Positions 51,687-60,524 of a DNA stretch of 64,000 nucleotides are shown here, piece after piece; positions within the stretch are counted from its first letter, which is position 1; each line of letters starts with the position of its first letter. A program made the position numbers and the translations under genes. The notes under the pieces are model-generated. The model ran no database searches. It was not told the origin of the DNA and was given only the letters and a program-made list of their open reading frames with translations. The stretch spans positions 2,542,001 to 2,606,000 of the forward strand of contig NZ_CP008849.1 in NCBI RefSeq assembly GCF_000730385.1. The letters are read 5' to 3'. Source of the DNA: Alteromonas australica. Lineage in GTDB: Bacteria > Pseudomonadota > Gammaproteobacteria > Enterobacterales > Alteromonadaceae.

Positions 51687-52139
51687 TTAGCTATGTCTAT
51701 GATGCTTTTTTCCGCGTTTACCCTGCTTTTGAGCCATTTCATCAAACTTTTCTAGCTGCTCATCAGTTAAGATGTCGCTGATTTTTTCGCGAACTTCAGC
51801 CATTTTTAAGAAACGCGCTTTAGCACGCTCTGCTTTTTGCTCTGCCAATGCGTTTAGCTTTTCTTGATAATCGGCATCATCTGGATTTAAGCCAGCTAGC
51901 TTGATCCTGCCTGAATCATCACCGCGCATTTGAGATTTTTTAACTTCTCGCTCAGCCTTTAGCTCTTCTTTTAACGCTTTAAACTGTGCTTTTTGTTCAT
52001 CAGTTAACTCAAGCACTTTAACCATTTTATGAATGGGGAAAAAACCTTCGCCTCTGCGCTCATCTGAATGCTTACCACCTGCATAAGCGGTAGTTGCGAT
52101 ACATGCACTTAATAAAACACCGGTAATTAATTTTTTCAT
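51687..52139 (-). CDS. Spy/CpxP family periplasmic chaperone-like protein
   Basis: Periplasmic helical protein, 150 aa, with signal peptide (1-21, AYAGG), two LTxxQ-type motifs (LTDEQKAQF and LTDEQLEKF) and highly charged helices in between, ending in a His/Lys-rich tail (GKKHHRHS). Spy and CpxP bind unfolded envelope proteins, and CpxP also damps the CpxA sensor. It is divergent from the cpxR-like gene and a CpxR box lies between them, so a negative-feedback role is probable. In-frame ATG 52175 is possible; 52139 fits the signal peptide. Confidence 0.9.
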   Translation of the reverse strand: MKKLITGVLLSACIATTAYAGGKHSDERRGEGFFPIHKMVKVLELTDEQKAQFKALKEELKAEREVKKSQMRGDDSGRIKLAGLNPDDADYQEKLNALAEQKAERAKARFLKMAEVREKISDILTDEQLEKFDEMAQKQGKRGKKHHRHS

Positions 52140-52250
52140 CTTAATCTTCCTACTTGTTTTGTCATGATGATGCATGACGTGAAAAAGAATGTTGTTTCAT
52201 CAACGGAACTAAGTATGAGTGAATCAATCGATAAGTAGGGTTAAGCTAGT

Positions 52251-52265
52251 GTAAAGTTCGGTAAA
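52251..52265. promoter_or_regulatory. CpxR box
   Basis: GTAAA-N5-GTAAA, an exact match to the known CpxR consensus, 42 bases before the cpxR start and in the divergent gap with the Spy/CpxP gene. It should give autoregulation and control of the chaperone. Confidence 0.75.
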
Positions 52266-52306
52266 GTTGAAAATTACCCACAATTAAAAAGGTTAAGCTT
52301 CGTTTT

Positions 52307-53020
52307 ATGGAAAATGAAAAGTACAACATATTACTGGTTGATGACGACGTAGACCTATGCGCCTTGTTAGGTGAATTTCTGGAGGGTGACGGTTTTACCG
52401 TCGACACGCTTCATAGTGGCGATAAAGCAGTAGACACCTTGTTAAACACCAACAAGTACGACACGGTAGTACTAGATATTATGATGCCTGGCATGTCAGG
52501 GCTGGATGTACTACGAACCGTACGCGCTAAAAAGCAGACACCCATTTTGATGTTAACCGGTCGTGGTGATGACATTGACCGTATTGTCGGTTTAGAGATG
52601 GGCGCGGATGATTATTTACCTAAACCTTGCAACCCAAGAGAATTGGGTGCACGCATTCGCGCAATTATTCGTAGAACTCAGCAATTAAAGAGCGCTGCCG
52701 TGGTGCACACGGAATTACACGGCATTGTACTGGATACCGGCGCGCGAACGGCCACGGTAAACCAAGAAGTTTTAACGTTAACCGGTGCAGAATTTAATGC
52801 CCTCAGTTTACTGATGGAACGCGCAGGACAAACCATTACGAAGCAAGACATGACCCAAGAAGTACTTAATCGTCCACTAGAAGCTTACGATCGCGCCATG
52901 GATGTGCATGTTAGCCGCATTAGACAAAAACTTTCAGCGGTTGGGGTCAATGATGTGATTAAATCCGTTCGAGGCGTAGGTTATCAGATGTTAACCACAC
53001 CACAACCGCAAGAACAATGA
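52307..53020 (+). CDS. cpxR: Envelope-stress response regulator (CpxR-like)
   Basis: OmpR-family regulator, 237 aa: acidic DDD at 12-14, phospho-acceptor Asp57 (VVLDIMMPG), Lys106 (LPKPCNPRE) and a winged-helix domain with DVHVSRIRQKL and SVRGVGYQML. The segment FNALSLLMERAGQ and the gene set Spy-CpxR-CpxA, with a matching CpxR box, support the CpxR assignment over other OmpR-type regulators. The kinase gene follows after 11 bases. Confidence 0.9.
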   Translation: MENEKYNILLVDDDVDLCALLGEFLEGDGFTVDTLHSGDKAVDTLLNTNKYDTVVLDIMMPGMSGLDVLRTVRAKKQTPILMLTGRGDDIDRIVGLEMGADDYLPKPCNPRELGARIRAIIRRTQQLKSAAVVHTELHGIVLDTGARTATVNQEVLTLTGAEFNALSLLMERAGQTITKQDMTQEVLNRPLEAYDRAMDVHVSRIRQKLSAVGVNDVIKSVRGVGYQMLTTPQPQEQ

Positions 53021-53031
53021 GGTAGCGTACG

Positions 53032-54399
53032 ATGCGGGTTAACGCGGCTTGGCAAAATATAAGACAAAGTTTAGGGTTTAAGCGCCTGTTTTGGCGTATT
53101 TTTCTTACCTTTTGGGTAGCCAGCTTAGCGGTTATGGCGGCTACAGGCTACGTGCTCGTTAACGAATATGCCTCTAATGAGAACAATCAACGATTCTTGA
53201 ATCTGGTTACCTCACAAGCGGAACGCATTGTCTGGCGCTACGAGCACGAAACCTTAGTCAGTGGCACTGCCAAGCGTAAAATAAAAGACTGGATACGACA
53301 AAGAGAAAACCGCAGAGGTGAACTTTTGCCTATGCTTATTCTCGATGCTAACGGCAAAACCGTATTTCATTACAGAATGAATAAGGTGCCACCGGAACAG
53401 CGTAGCGAACAACAGGTATATGGCCCTTCAAACGCGCAATACTCGGTGTTTGTGCACCGTCCTCAAGCCCCTCGTATCTTAAAGCAGGTACTGTATCGAT
53501 TTCAGTCACTGCAGTTTGTTTTCATATTCATTGCCTCAGCCCTAGTGAGCGCCTTGCTTAGCTGGACAATTGTTAAGCCTATTAAATATTTAGGGGCATT
53601 TAGTCGAAAGTACGCTAACGAACAAACCATTTCATCCCTGCCTTCACCCATGCTTAATCGGGGAGATGAACTGGGTGATTTGGCCACAGACATTAACTTT
53701 ATGGTAAGCAAAACCCATGAAGCGGCTAGCGCCCAGCAACGGTTGCTTCATGATGTTTCCCATGAGTTACGTGCACCGTTAGCGCGTTTACAAGCGTCAG
53801 CCGCTATTATTGAGCAAAAACAGCCAGATAATCGCCACGTAAAACAAATTCATAACGATTGTCATCGTATCGATCAACTCATACAGCAAATTTTGAATTT
53901 TTCTACCTTAGAAAACACAATGCCCGAGCCGAAACAATGCGATCTTCTGGCGCTTTGTGAACGCATTCTTGACGATATGGCGGTTAACTACCCTGGTATA
54001 CCCACTACACTAACGCCACCTAAAGGCGGCGCACAGAAAAGTTTAATTATGTGTTTTCCAGAAGCTGTTCATCAAGCGTTAGATAACATCATTGGCAATG
54101 CATGTAAGTATTCTAATAAGGGGGAATCGGTAGACGTCACGATAGAACCTCTTCACGACAATGTGGTGATTCGCGTGCGAGATCATGGCCCAGGGGTAAA
54201 CAAAGATGAAATTGAAAAATTGCTGCAACCTTTTTACCGCGCAGGAAACCAAATGCATACACAAGGGTTTGGCCTAGGCTTAAGCATTGCGTTAAAAGCC
54301 ATTCATAAACATGGAGGGCAACTTCATATGACGAGTCCCAGCGACGGGGGGCTTAGTGTTGAAGTTACCCTACCTAAAAATGTTGCACCACGGGATTAA
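53032..54399 (+). CDS. cpxA: Envelope-stress sensor kinase (CpxA-like)
   Basis: Membrane sensor kinase, 455 aa, with TMs at about 20-42 and 160-181, a periplasmic domain of about 115 residues, HAMP, HisKA with His244 (DVSHELRAPLARLQ), and ATPase with NIIGNACKYS and GFGLGLSIA. The opening LFWRIFLTFWVASLAVM is typical of CpxA. GAGG stands ten bases before the ATG. The stop overlaps that of the convergent nitroreductase by four bases. Confidence 0.9.
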   Translation: MRVNAAWQNIRQSLGFKRLFWRIFLTFWVASLAVMAATGYVLVNEYASNENNQRFLNLVTSQAERIVWRYEHETLVSGTAKRKIKDWIRQRENRRGELLPMLILDANGKTVFHYRMNKVPPEQRSEQQVYGPSNAQYSVFVHRPQAPRILKQVLYRFQSLQFVFIFIASALVSALLSWTIVKPIKYLGAFSRKYANEQTISSLPSPMLNRGDELGDLATDINFMVSKTHEAASAQQRLLHDVSHELRAPLARLQASAAIIEQKQPDNRHVKQIHNDCHRIDQLIQQILNFSTLENTMPEPKQCDLLALCERILDDMAVNYPGIPTTLTPPKGGAQKSLIMCFPEAVHQALDNIIGNACKYSNKGESVDVTIEPLHDNVVIRVRDHGPGVNKDEIEKLLQPFYRAGNQMHTQGFGLGLSIALKAIHKHGGQLHMTSPSDGGLSVEVTLPKNVAPRD

Positions 54400-55067
54400 A
54401 ACCCGTGGTAGGTTACAAACTCTTCGTTATCCGCGCGGGTTGAACGTACAGTGTTAGCTGGAAAATCTGGGTCAGGATAACCCAATGCGATACAAATCAT
54501 AATGGCTTCATTATCTGGAATATTCGCATACTTGTGAACCACTTCAGATTGCATAATACCTTGGCCATTAATGACACACCCCAAACCTAAGTCCCATGCC
54601 GCTAAAACGATACCGTACGCTAACGAACCTAAACCAAATTGGGTGATGCCTGCTGGCTCAAGGCTTTTATCGTAAGTGAGTACGAGAGACACTGGCGCGT
54701 CAAACTGACGAAAGCCTCGCATCATCCATTCCATTCGCTTTTCTTTATCTTCCCGTGCTATTCCCATCACGTCAAAAAGCTGTACAGCCACGTCTATTTG
54801 TCGCTGACGATGCACTCCCTCATAATCCTCTTTATAAGGAAAATCGCGAACGTGAGGTTTTCCCGCCAATGTATTTTCAGTGTTGCCCTTACGAATATTA
54901 TCCAACACCTCGCCAGATACTGCATGAATTTTCCATGTTTGCGTATTGTACGACGAAGGCGCCCATTTAGCGGCGTTTATAATGGCGTCTACCGTTTCTC
55001 TTGTAACCGGTTGTTTAGTGAACCCTCGCACACTTTTTCGTGATGCAGCAAACTCCGCAAAATTCAT
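54396..55067 (-). CDS. Nitroreductase family flavoprotein
   Basis: FMN-dependent nitroreductase, 223 aa: SRKSVRGFTKQPV near the N-terminus (FMN phosphate contact), AAKWAPSSYNTQTWKI, LGSLAYGIVLAAWDLGLGCVINGQG and ICIALGYPDPDFPANTVRS. This is the general nitroreductase pattern, in the group of PnbA/NfnB-type enzymes. Its natural substrate is not known; quinones or nitro compounds are common. It is a single gene convergent with cpxA. Confidence 0.9.
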   Translation of the reverse strand: MNFAEFAASRKSVRGFTKQPVTRETVDAIINAAKWAPSSYNTQTWKIHAVSGEVLDNIRKGNTENTLAGKPHVRDFPYKEDYEGVHRQRQIDVAVQLFDVMGIAREDKEKRMEWMMRGFRQFDAPVSLVLTYDKSLEPAGITQFGLGSLAYGIVLAAWDLGLGCVINGQGIMQSEVVHKYANIPDNEAIMICIALGYPDPDFPANTVRSTRADNEEFVTYHGF

Positions 55068-55339
55068 AGTTACCCCTTTTCATTCAGCGCGCCAGCGTTT
55101 TACTCGATACTTTGCCGCTAGCGCTGTATTGGCATAGGAAATTGTTAAAATAGAGTAAACATCGTGATTGCTCGACGCAATGCAAAAGCGGCAGTTTATG
55201 GATTGATTGTTTTTATAGTTAATTATACCCACTGATATTCACCGAGCGTATTATTCATACTTTCGAATGAATCTGGCCGCTTCCTTATACCGCACATTTG
55301 CGCAACGCCTATTTGTGTCTTACGTTTTACTGTAGGGTA
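55068..55339. other. Divergent promoter region of nitroreductase and HD-GYP genes
   Basis: About 270 bases, A/T-rich near 55200-55260, with no clear operator, hairpin or small gene. Confidence 0.45.
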
Positions 55340-56887
55340 ATGGGAAAACACGAATCTATGCCGTTATTTAAGAAGTCATTAGCTAACTCCAACGTCACCA
55401 ACCGAACGCCTTGGAAAATTGCCATAATTGATGACGAAGAAGGTGTGCACGACGTCACAAAACTGACGCTAAAGACATTTAATTTCGAGGATCGCCCGGT
55501 TGAATTTTTGTCAGCTTATAGCGGCGAAGAAGGGCTTACCCTCTTTAGAGAAACACCAGATATTGCGTTAGCCTTTGTCGACGTCGTTATGGAAACAGAC
55601 GATGCGGGATTAAAGCTTGTTGATGCAATTCGCAATGAACTCAATAATCACACTACTCGATTAATTCTACGCACAGGGCAGCCCGGTCAAGCCCCCGAAG
55701 AAGACGTTATTCGTTCCTACGACATTAACGATTACAAAGCGAAAACCGAGTTGTCGTCAATAAAACTAAAATCCTGCGTGTATACCGCTATTCGTTCTTT
55801 TCGTGATATTAGAACCATCGAGCGCGGCAAACGGGGTATGGAGGAAGTGCTACAGTCGTCATCTTCAGTGTTGGCCAGCCAATCTCTTTCTCAGTTTGGC
55901 TCTGCGGTTTTAAAACAAATTCTTACCTTGCTTAATCTCAATAATTCAGTGTTGTACCTAACCACACAACACACCGATTTGTACGGTGACACCAAGATGA
56001 CCGTGCTGGGTGCCAGTGGCGATCTCTTAACCCTGTGTGAGCCTGGCATATCTACTCATATTCCTCCAGATATTGAAGAGAAAGTGGCCCTTGTGTTGAA
56101 AAGTAAAAGCCATTATCAGTCGGATACGCTTTTCATAGGGTATTACCCTTCAGGGCAAGACAGCCACAACATTTTGTATGTAAAACTGGACGGCCCACTT
56201 AATGAGGTACAAAGAAAAACGTTGGAAATGTTTGCTTCTAACGTGGCGGTTATATTTCAAAATCTCACGCAAAAAGAAGACATTCAGCAAACCCAGAAAG
56301 AACTGATAATGGTGTTAAGCGACGCCATAGAAATGCGCAGTAAAGAATCCGGTGGCCACGTACGGCGGGTTATACTTATGACCGAGTTTTTGGCTGAAAA
56401 GCTCTTTATGCCCCAAGAATTCATTGACACCATCCGCTACGCATCAGCCCTTCATGACGTGGGAAAAATCAGTATTCCTGAAAGCATACTGCACAAACCT
56501 GGCAAGCTTGATCCCCAAGAGTGGGAAGTGATGAAAACCCATGCTCAAAAAGGCTATGAACTCTTAGCAGATTCCGATCGAATAGTGGCAAAAATGGGCG
56601 CAATCATCGCTAAAACACACCATGAAAGATGGGACGGTAAAGGCTACCCCGAAGGTTTAGCCGGAGATGACATTCCCATAGAAGGTCGCATTATGGCCAT
56701 TGTTGATGTTGTCGACGCGCTCTTGTCTAAACGTTGCTATAAACCCGCGTGGAGCGGAAGTCAGGTAAAGGCATACCTTGAAGAAAACGCAGGCGCGCAG
56801 TTTGACCCTCTCATCACCAAAATCTTGCTTGAAAATTTCGACAAAATCCTTGAAATTCGCGCACAACAACCGGATGAAGAAGAATGA
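55340..56887 (+). CDS. Response regulator with DUF3369 and HD-GYP phosphodiesterase domains
   Basis: About 515 aa: a receiver (IAIIDDEEGVHDVT and Asp in AFVDVVMET), a middle DUF3369/GAF-like region, and an HD-GYP domain with YASALHDVGKIS, HHERWDGKGYPEGL and MAIVDVVDAL. HD-GYP proteins hydrolyse c-di-GMP; the catalytic His-Asp and the GYP motif are intact. It ends with an ATGA overlap with a histidine kinase gene, so that kinase is the probable partner. Start is unclear: ATG 55340 (AGGG three bases upstream, odd spacing) or ATG 55358; an in-frame extension to 55298 also exists. Confidence 0.88.
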   Translation: MGKHESMPLFKKSLANSNVTNRTPWKIAIIDDEEGVHDVTKLTLKTFNFEDRPVEFLSAYSGEEGLTLFRETPDIALAFVDVVMETDDAGLKLVDAIRNELNNHTTRLILRTGQPGQAPEEDVIRSYDINDYKAKTELSSIKLKSCVYTAIRSFRDIRTIERGKRGMEEVLQSSSSVLASQSLSQFGSAVLKQILTLLNLNNSVLYLTTQHTDLYGDTKMTVLGASGDLLTLCEPGISTHIPPDIEEKVALVLKSKSHYQSDTLFIGYYPSGQDSHNILYVKLDGPLNEVQRKTLEMFASNVAVIFQNLTQKEDIQQTQKELIMVLSDAIEMRSKESGGHVRRVILMTEFLAEKLFMPQEFIDTIRYASALHDVGKISIPESILHKPGKLDPQEWEVMKTHAQKGYELLADSDRIVAKMGAIIAKTHHERWDGKGYPEGLAGDDIPIEGRIMAIVDVVDALLSKRCYKPAWSGSQVKAYLEENAGAQFDPLITKILLENFDKILEIRAQQPDEEE

Positions 56888-58272
56888 GAGAAGTCCTTGA
56901 GTTAATTTTGCTGCGGGTAAGCCAAAGTACAGATATTGACCAAGGAGAGTTAGCGTTAGCCTCACGCCTTATCATTGATTCTGTATGCGAAGGGTTAAAA
57001 ATTAGCCGTGCGGGCATTTGGCTATATGACAATACGCAATCAAAAATTAACTGCAAGTTACTGATAGATAAGGGCAACGATTTAGACAGTGAAAGTTTGG
57101 CCCTTAGCCGCGATGATTTCCCAAATTACTTTAAGGCACTAAACAAAGAACGAAGCATTGCCGCCAATGATGCTAGGACAGACCCCGCCACTGCAGAGTT
57201 TGCCGACGTTTACCTGTCACCATTAAACATTGCGTCTATGTTAGATGTGCCCATTCGCCATAGAGGTAAAATGATTGGCATTATATGCTGCGAACATCAG
57301 GGTAAGCCTAGGCAATGGCACGCCGATGAAATTGTATTTGCCGGTTCATTGGCCGACCTTTATGGGCGCGCGGTAAGTGCAAATGAGCGAGCCGACTACC
57401 AAGCCCAATTGCTAGAGGCAAACCAAACCCTTGAAAACAAAGTTAAAGCCCGCACCGCAGAATTAGAAGCGACCTTGCTAACACTAGAACAAGCACAAGA
57501 AAAACTTGTTGAGTCGGAAAAAATGGCCGCATTGGGCAACTTGGTGGCAGGCATTGCGCACGAGGTAAATACACCATTGGGTATTGCGCTAACGGCAGTG
57601 AGTAATTGCAAAGAAGAATTAAAGCGCGTATATCGCGACTTTGAGGGCGACAAACTTACGGAACAAGGCTTCCGCGACTTTAATGCCAATAGCGCAGAAG
57701 GATTAAACCTTGCTGAAGTGAGCCTAATGCGTGCTGCAAAGCTAATTCAAGATTTCAAACGCACATCGGCAGACCAAACATCACTAGAAATTCAAGAAAT
57801 AGCACTCGACGAGTACATACCTGCTGTGTGTAATCCTCTGGGGCCTATGCTTAAAAAAGAACGTATATCCCTGTCTATGGATATTGAGCCTCACCTTAGG
57901 CTTACCACCTGCCCAGGAATAATTGCGCAACTGCTCACGAATTTAATATCCAATGCCCAACGCCATGCTTTTAGCGCGCAGCAAGAAGACGCGCAACTCC
58001 CCCCTTCACACAACCGCAGTATTCACCTTGACTGCAAACGAAGAGGAAACCATATTTCGATTTGCGTAAGTGACAACGGAAAAGGCATTCCCGACCACCT
58101 ACATAAAAAAGTATTCGAACCTTTCTACACCACCGCCCGAAATCAGGGAGGTACGGGCTTAGGGTTACCCATTCTGTTCAATCTAGTCAATCAAAAGCTT
58201 AACGGCGAAATTACACTCACGTCTGCCCCGAATAAGGGCACGAAAGTGGATGTGATGATCCCGGTCAGTTAA
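56884..58272 (+). CDS. GAF-domain sensor histidine kinase
   Basis: Soluble-looking kinase, 462 aa, without membrane segments. An N-terminal GAF domain (about 8-165; IASMLDVPIRHRGKMIGIICCEH) leads through a coiled coil (about 168-212) to HisKA with His226 (VAGIAHEVNTPLG, the HEVNTPLG variant) and ATPase with NLISNAQRHAF and GGTGLGLPI. It overlaps the HD-GYP gene by four bases and should phosphorylate its receiver, coupling a cytoplasmic signal to c-di-GMP breakdown. Confidence 0.9.
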   Translation: MREVLELILLRVSQSTDIDQGELALASRLIIDSVCEGLKISRAGIWLYDNTQSKINCKLLIDKGNDLDSESLALSRDDFPNYFKALNKERSIAANDARTDPATAEFADVYLSPLNIASMLDVPIRHRGKMIGIICCEHQGKPRQWHADEIVFAGSLADLYGRAVSANERADYQAQLLEANQTLENKVKARTAELEATLLTLEQAQEKLVESEKMAALGNLVAGIAHEVNTPLGIALTAVSNCKEELKRVYRDFEGDKLTEQGFRDFNANSAEGLNLAEVSLMRAAKLIQDFKRTSADQTSLEIQEIALDEYIPAVCNPLGPMLKKERISLSMDIEPHLRLTTCPGIIAQLLTNLISNAQRHAFSAQQEDAQLPPSHNRSIHLDCKRRGNHISICVSDNGKGIPDHLHKKVFEPFYTTARNQGGTGLGLPILFNLVNQKLNGEITLTSAPNKGTKVDVMIPVS

Positions 58273-58400
58273 CGCGATTAACGTCACAAAAATACGATTA
58301 ATTTCATGTGCCCTTGAATTTTGCGCTATGGTTAATCATCACATCCGCTTTGCTGATGTGAAACGACAGAACAGAAAAAAGAACAGGGAATAGAATAATA

Positions 58401-60494
58401 ATGAGATTACTTTTATCCACCATAATAGTGGCGTGCATTTCGGCTTGTAGCGGCGAAGTGCCCGGGCCTGAAGCTAAGTCACAAGCAGAAAAACTCACCC
58501 GTGAAGACCCAGCCACATTCGCCACCTATGACGTGCTGTTTGGCGGAACAAATGTAGGTGCGCTGACCGTCACCGAAAACGGCACCAAAGTGTCGATCGA
58601 CTTTGGGTTCAGTAACAATGGGCGGGGCGCCAGTAGCCAGGAAACTATCCTACGTTCGGAAACTGGCATCCCCATCAGTTGGACAATCACCGGCAAAACC
58701 ACCTTTGGCAATCAGGTTAACGAGAACTTCGAGATGGTTGACGGCAGAGCAAGTTGGTCGTCGGCGGCAGGAAGTAATAATGCTGAAGATGGCGAGATGC
58801 AAAACAATGAACGAAAACCCTTGTATATCGCGCAAGATCCCAGCCCATACGCGTATTATGTATACGCAAAAACCGTGTTAGACGCAGGCGGCGAACCCTA
58901 CCCCGCCCTGCCCTCAGGCAAGGTGACAGTAACGGCGCTGCGCCAACTTGATTTAAACACGGATGACGAAAAAATCATTAAGGCAACCTTGTATGCGGTA
59001 GGCGGAATTGATCTCAATCCCACCTATGTACTACTTGACGGCCAACATGCCTTTTTAGGCGTGGTATCGCCACGTTTTGCTGTTTTACCTAATGATTTGT
59101 CTCAACAGGATAAGGCATTACGCGAACTGGCCGCTAACTTAAACAGTGAACGATACGAAAACATTGCAAGCAATGTGACACACCAATATGAACTCCCCGT
59201 GCGCGTGAACAATGTGCATATTTTTAACCCCCATACGCTTTCTCTATCACCACTAAGCTCTGTGGTTGTCACGGATAATACCATTACCGCCATAGAGCCT
59301 GCGGTAAAGCAACCTCTGCCAGGAGAAGTCACCATTGAGGGGAACGGCGGCACCGTGGTGGCGGGTTTGTATGATATGCATGGTCACATGGGTGATAACC
59401 AAGCTTTGCTCAATGTAATGGCGGGTGTTACCGGCGTGCGAGATATGGGGAATGAAGATGACGTACTACATGCCCTAATTGACAAAATAGACAGTGGCAC
59501 GCTGATTGGACCTACCATCACAAAAAGCGGGTTTATTGAAGGGGTGAGTGATTACAGTGCGGCCACAGGTGAACTCGCCTCAACGAAAGATGACGCCCTT
59601 GCTTTGATAAGAGATTATGCAGATAAAGGCTACTGGCAAATTAAAATTTACAACTCCATGAATGGCGAATGGGTACCAGACATGGTGAAAGAAGCCCATG
59701 ATTTAGGGCTTCGTGTAGCTGGCCACGTACCTGCATTTTATCGCGCTGATCAAATGATTGAGGCAGGCTACGACGAGTTAACCCACATTAACCAGATAAT
59801 GCTGGGATGGGTGCTTAGCCCTGAAGAAGATACGCGCACGCTGTTTAGAATAACCGGTATGAAACGCTTTGCTGATTTAGATTTAAATAGCGAAAAAGTA
59901 CGACACACCCTTAACCTAATGGTTGAAAACAACATTGCCCACGACCCCACGGCTGTTATTCATGAATACGCCATGACAGGCCGTAATGGCGTTACAAACA
60001 ATGCGGTTATTGACTATATTGAACACATGCCGATTAGCGTGCAACGACAAGCGAAATCAGCCATGCTAAACGTGGCGGATGAAACTGAAGATAAAGCCTA
60101 TCGTGCTGCCTTCGAAAAAATTATGGCTACCCTTTCGCTCATGCATGAAAAAGGTATTTTTCTAGTACCAGGCACAGACATGGGTGGCGCGTTCTATTTA
60201 CATCGAGAACTAGAATTGTTTGAACAAATAGGCATGAGCCCTGCCGAAGTGCTTAAACGAGGCTCTTTCGATATGGCGCAATACCTTGGGCATCAAGATA
60301 GAGGCGCTATTGAAGTAGGCAAAACCGCCGACTTCTTCTTAACTCCCGGTGACCCTACCCAAGAATTAAAGGCCATAAAAACTGTCGCTATGGTAGTCAC
60401 CCAAGGGAAGTTTTTCTATCCCACCGAAGTTTATCCAGAATTTGGCATCTTGCCATTTACAGAGATACCCAATATTACTGAACACAATCAATAA
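58401..60494 (+). CDS. Amidohydrolase-family lipoprotein
   Basis: Predicted lipoprotein (ISACSGE, Cys about 16), 697 aa. The first 260 residues form a beta-rich domain of unknown kind; the rest is a metal-dependent amidohydrolase: DMHGHMG (His-x-His), KIYNS with a candidate carbamylated Lys, GHVPAFYRADQM, ELTHINQ and VPGTDMGG (final Asp). It resembles secreted imidazolonepropionase/prolidase-like enzymes, but the substrate is not known. It is 30 bases upstream of an M16 peptidase gene, so they may be co-transcribed and both act on exported peptides. Confidence 0.85.
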   Translation: MRLLLSTIIVACISACSGEVPGPEAKSQAEKLTREDPATFATYDVLFGGTNVGALTVTENGTKVSIDFGFSNNGRGASSQETILRSETGIPISWTITGKTTFGNQVNENFEMVDGRASWSSAAGSNNAEDGEMQNNERKPLYIAQDPSPYAYYVYAKTVLDAGGEPYPALPSGKVTVTALRQLDLNTDDEKIIKATLYAVGGIDLNPTYVLLDGQHAFLGVVSPRFAVLPNDLSQQDKALRELAANLNSERYENIASNVTHQYELPVRVNNVHIFNPHTLSLSPLSSVVVTDNTITAIEPAVKQPLPGEVTIEGNGGTVVAGLYDMHGHMGDNQALLNVMAGVTGVRDMGNEDDVLHALIDKIDSGTLIGPTITKSGFIEGVSDYSAATGELASTKDDALALIRDYADKGYWQIKIYNSMNGEWVPDMVKEAHDLGLRVAGHVPAFYRADQMIEAGYDELTHINQIMLGWVLSPEEDTRTLFRITGMKRFADLDLNSEKVRHTLNLMVENNIAHDPTAVIHEYAMTGRNGVTNNAVIDYIEHMPISVQRQAKSAMLNVADETEDKAYRAAFEKIMATLSLMHEKGIFLVPGTDMGGAFYLHRELELFEQIGMSPAEVLKRGSFDMAQYLGHQDRGAIEVGKTADFFLTPGDPTQELKAIKTVAMVVTQGKFFYPTEVYPEFGILPFTEIPNITEHNQ

Positions 60495-60524
60495 CCTACA
60501 TGTATACAGTAAGGAAGACTTATC

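Noticed and set aside
54639-55043. 134-codon open frame antisense to the nitroreductase gene
   Set aside because: Shadow of a well-supported conserved gene; Cys/Arg/His-rich sequence without a family.
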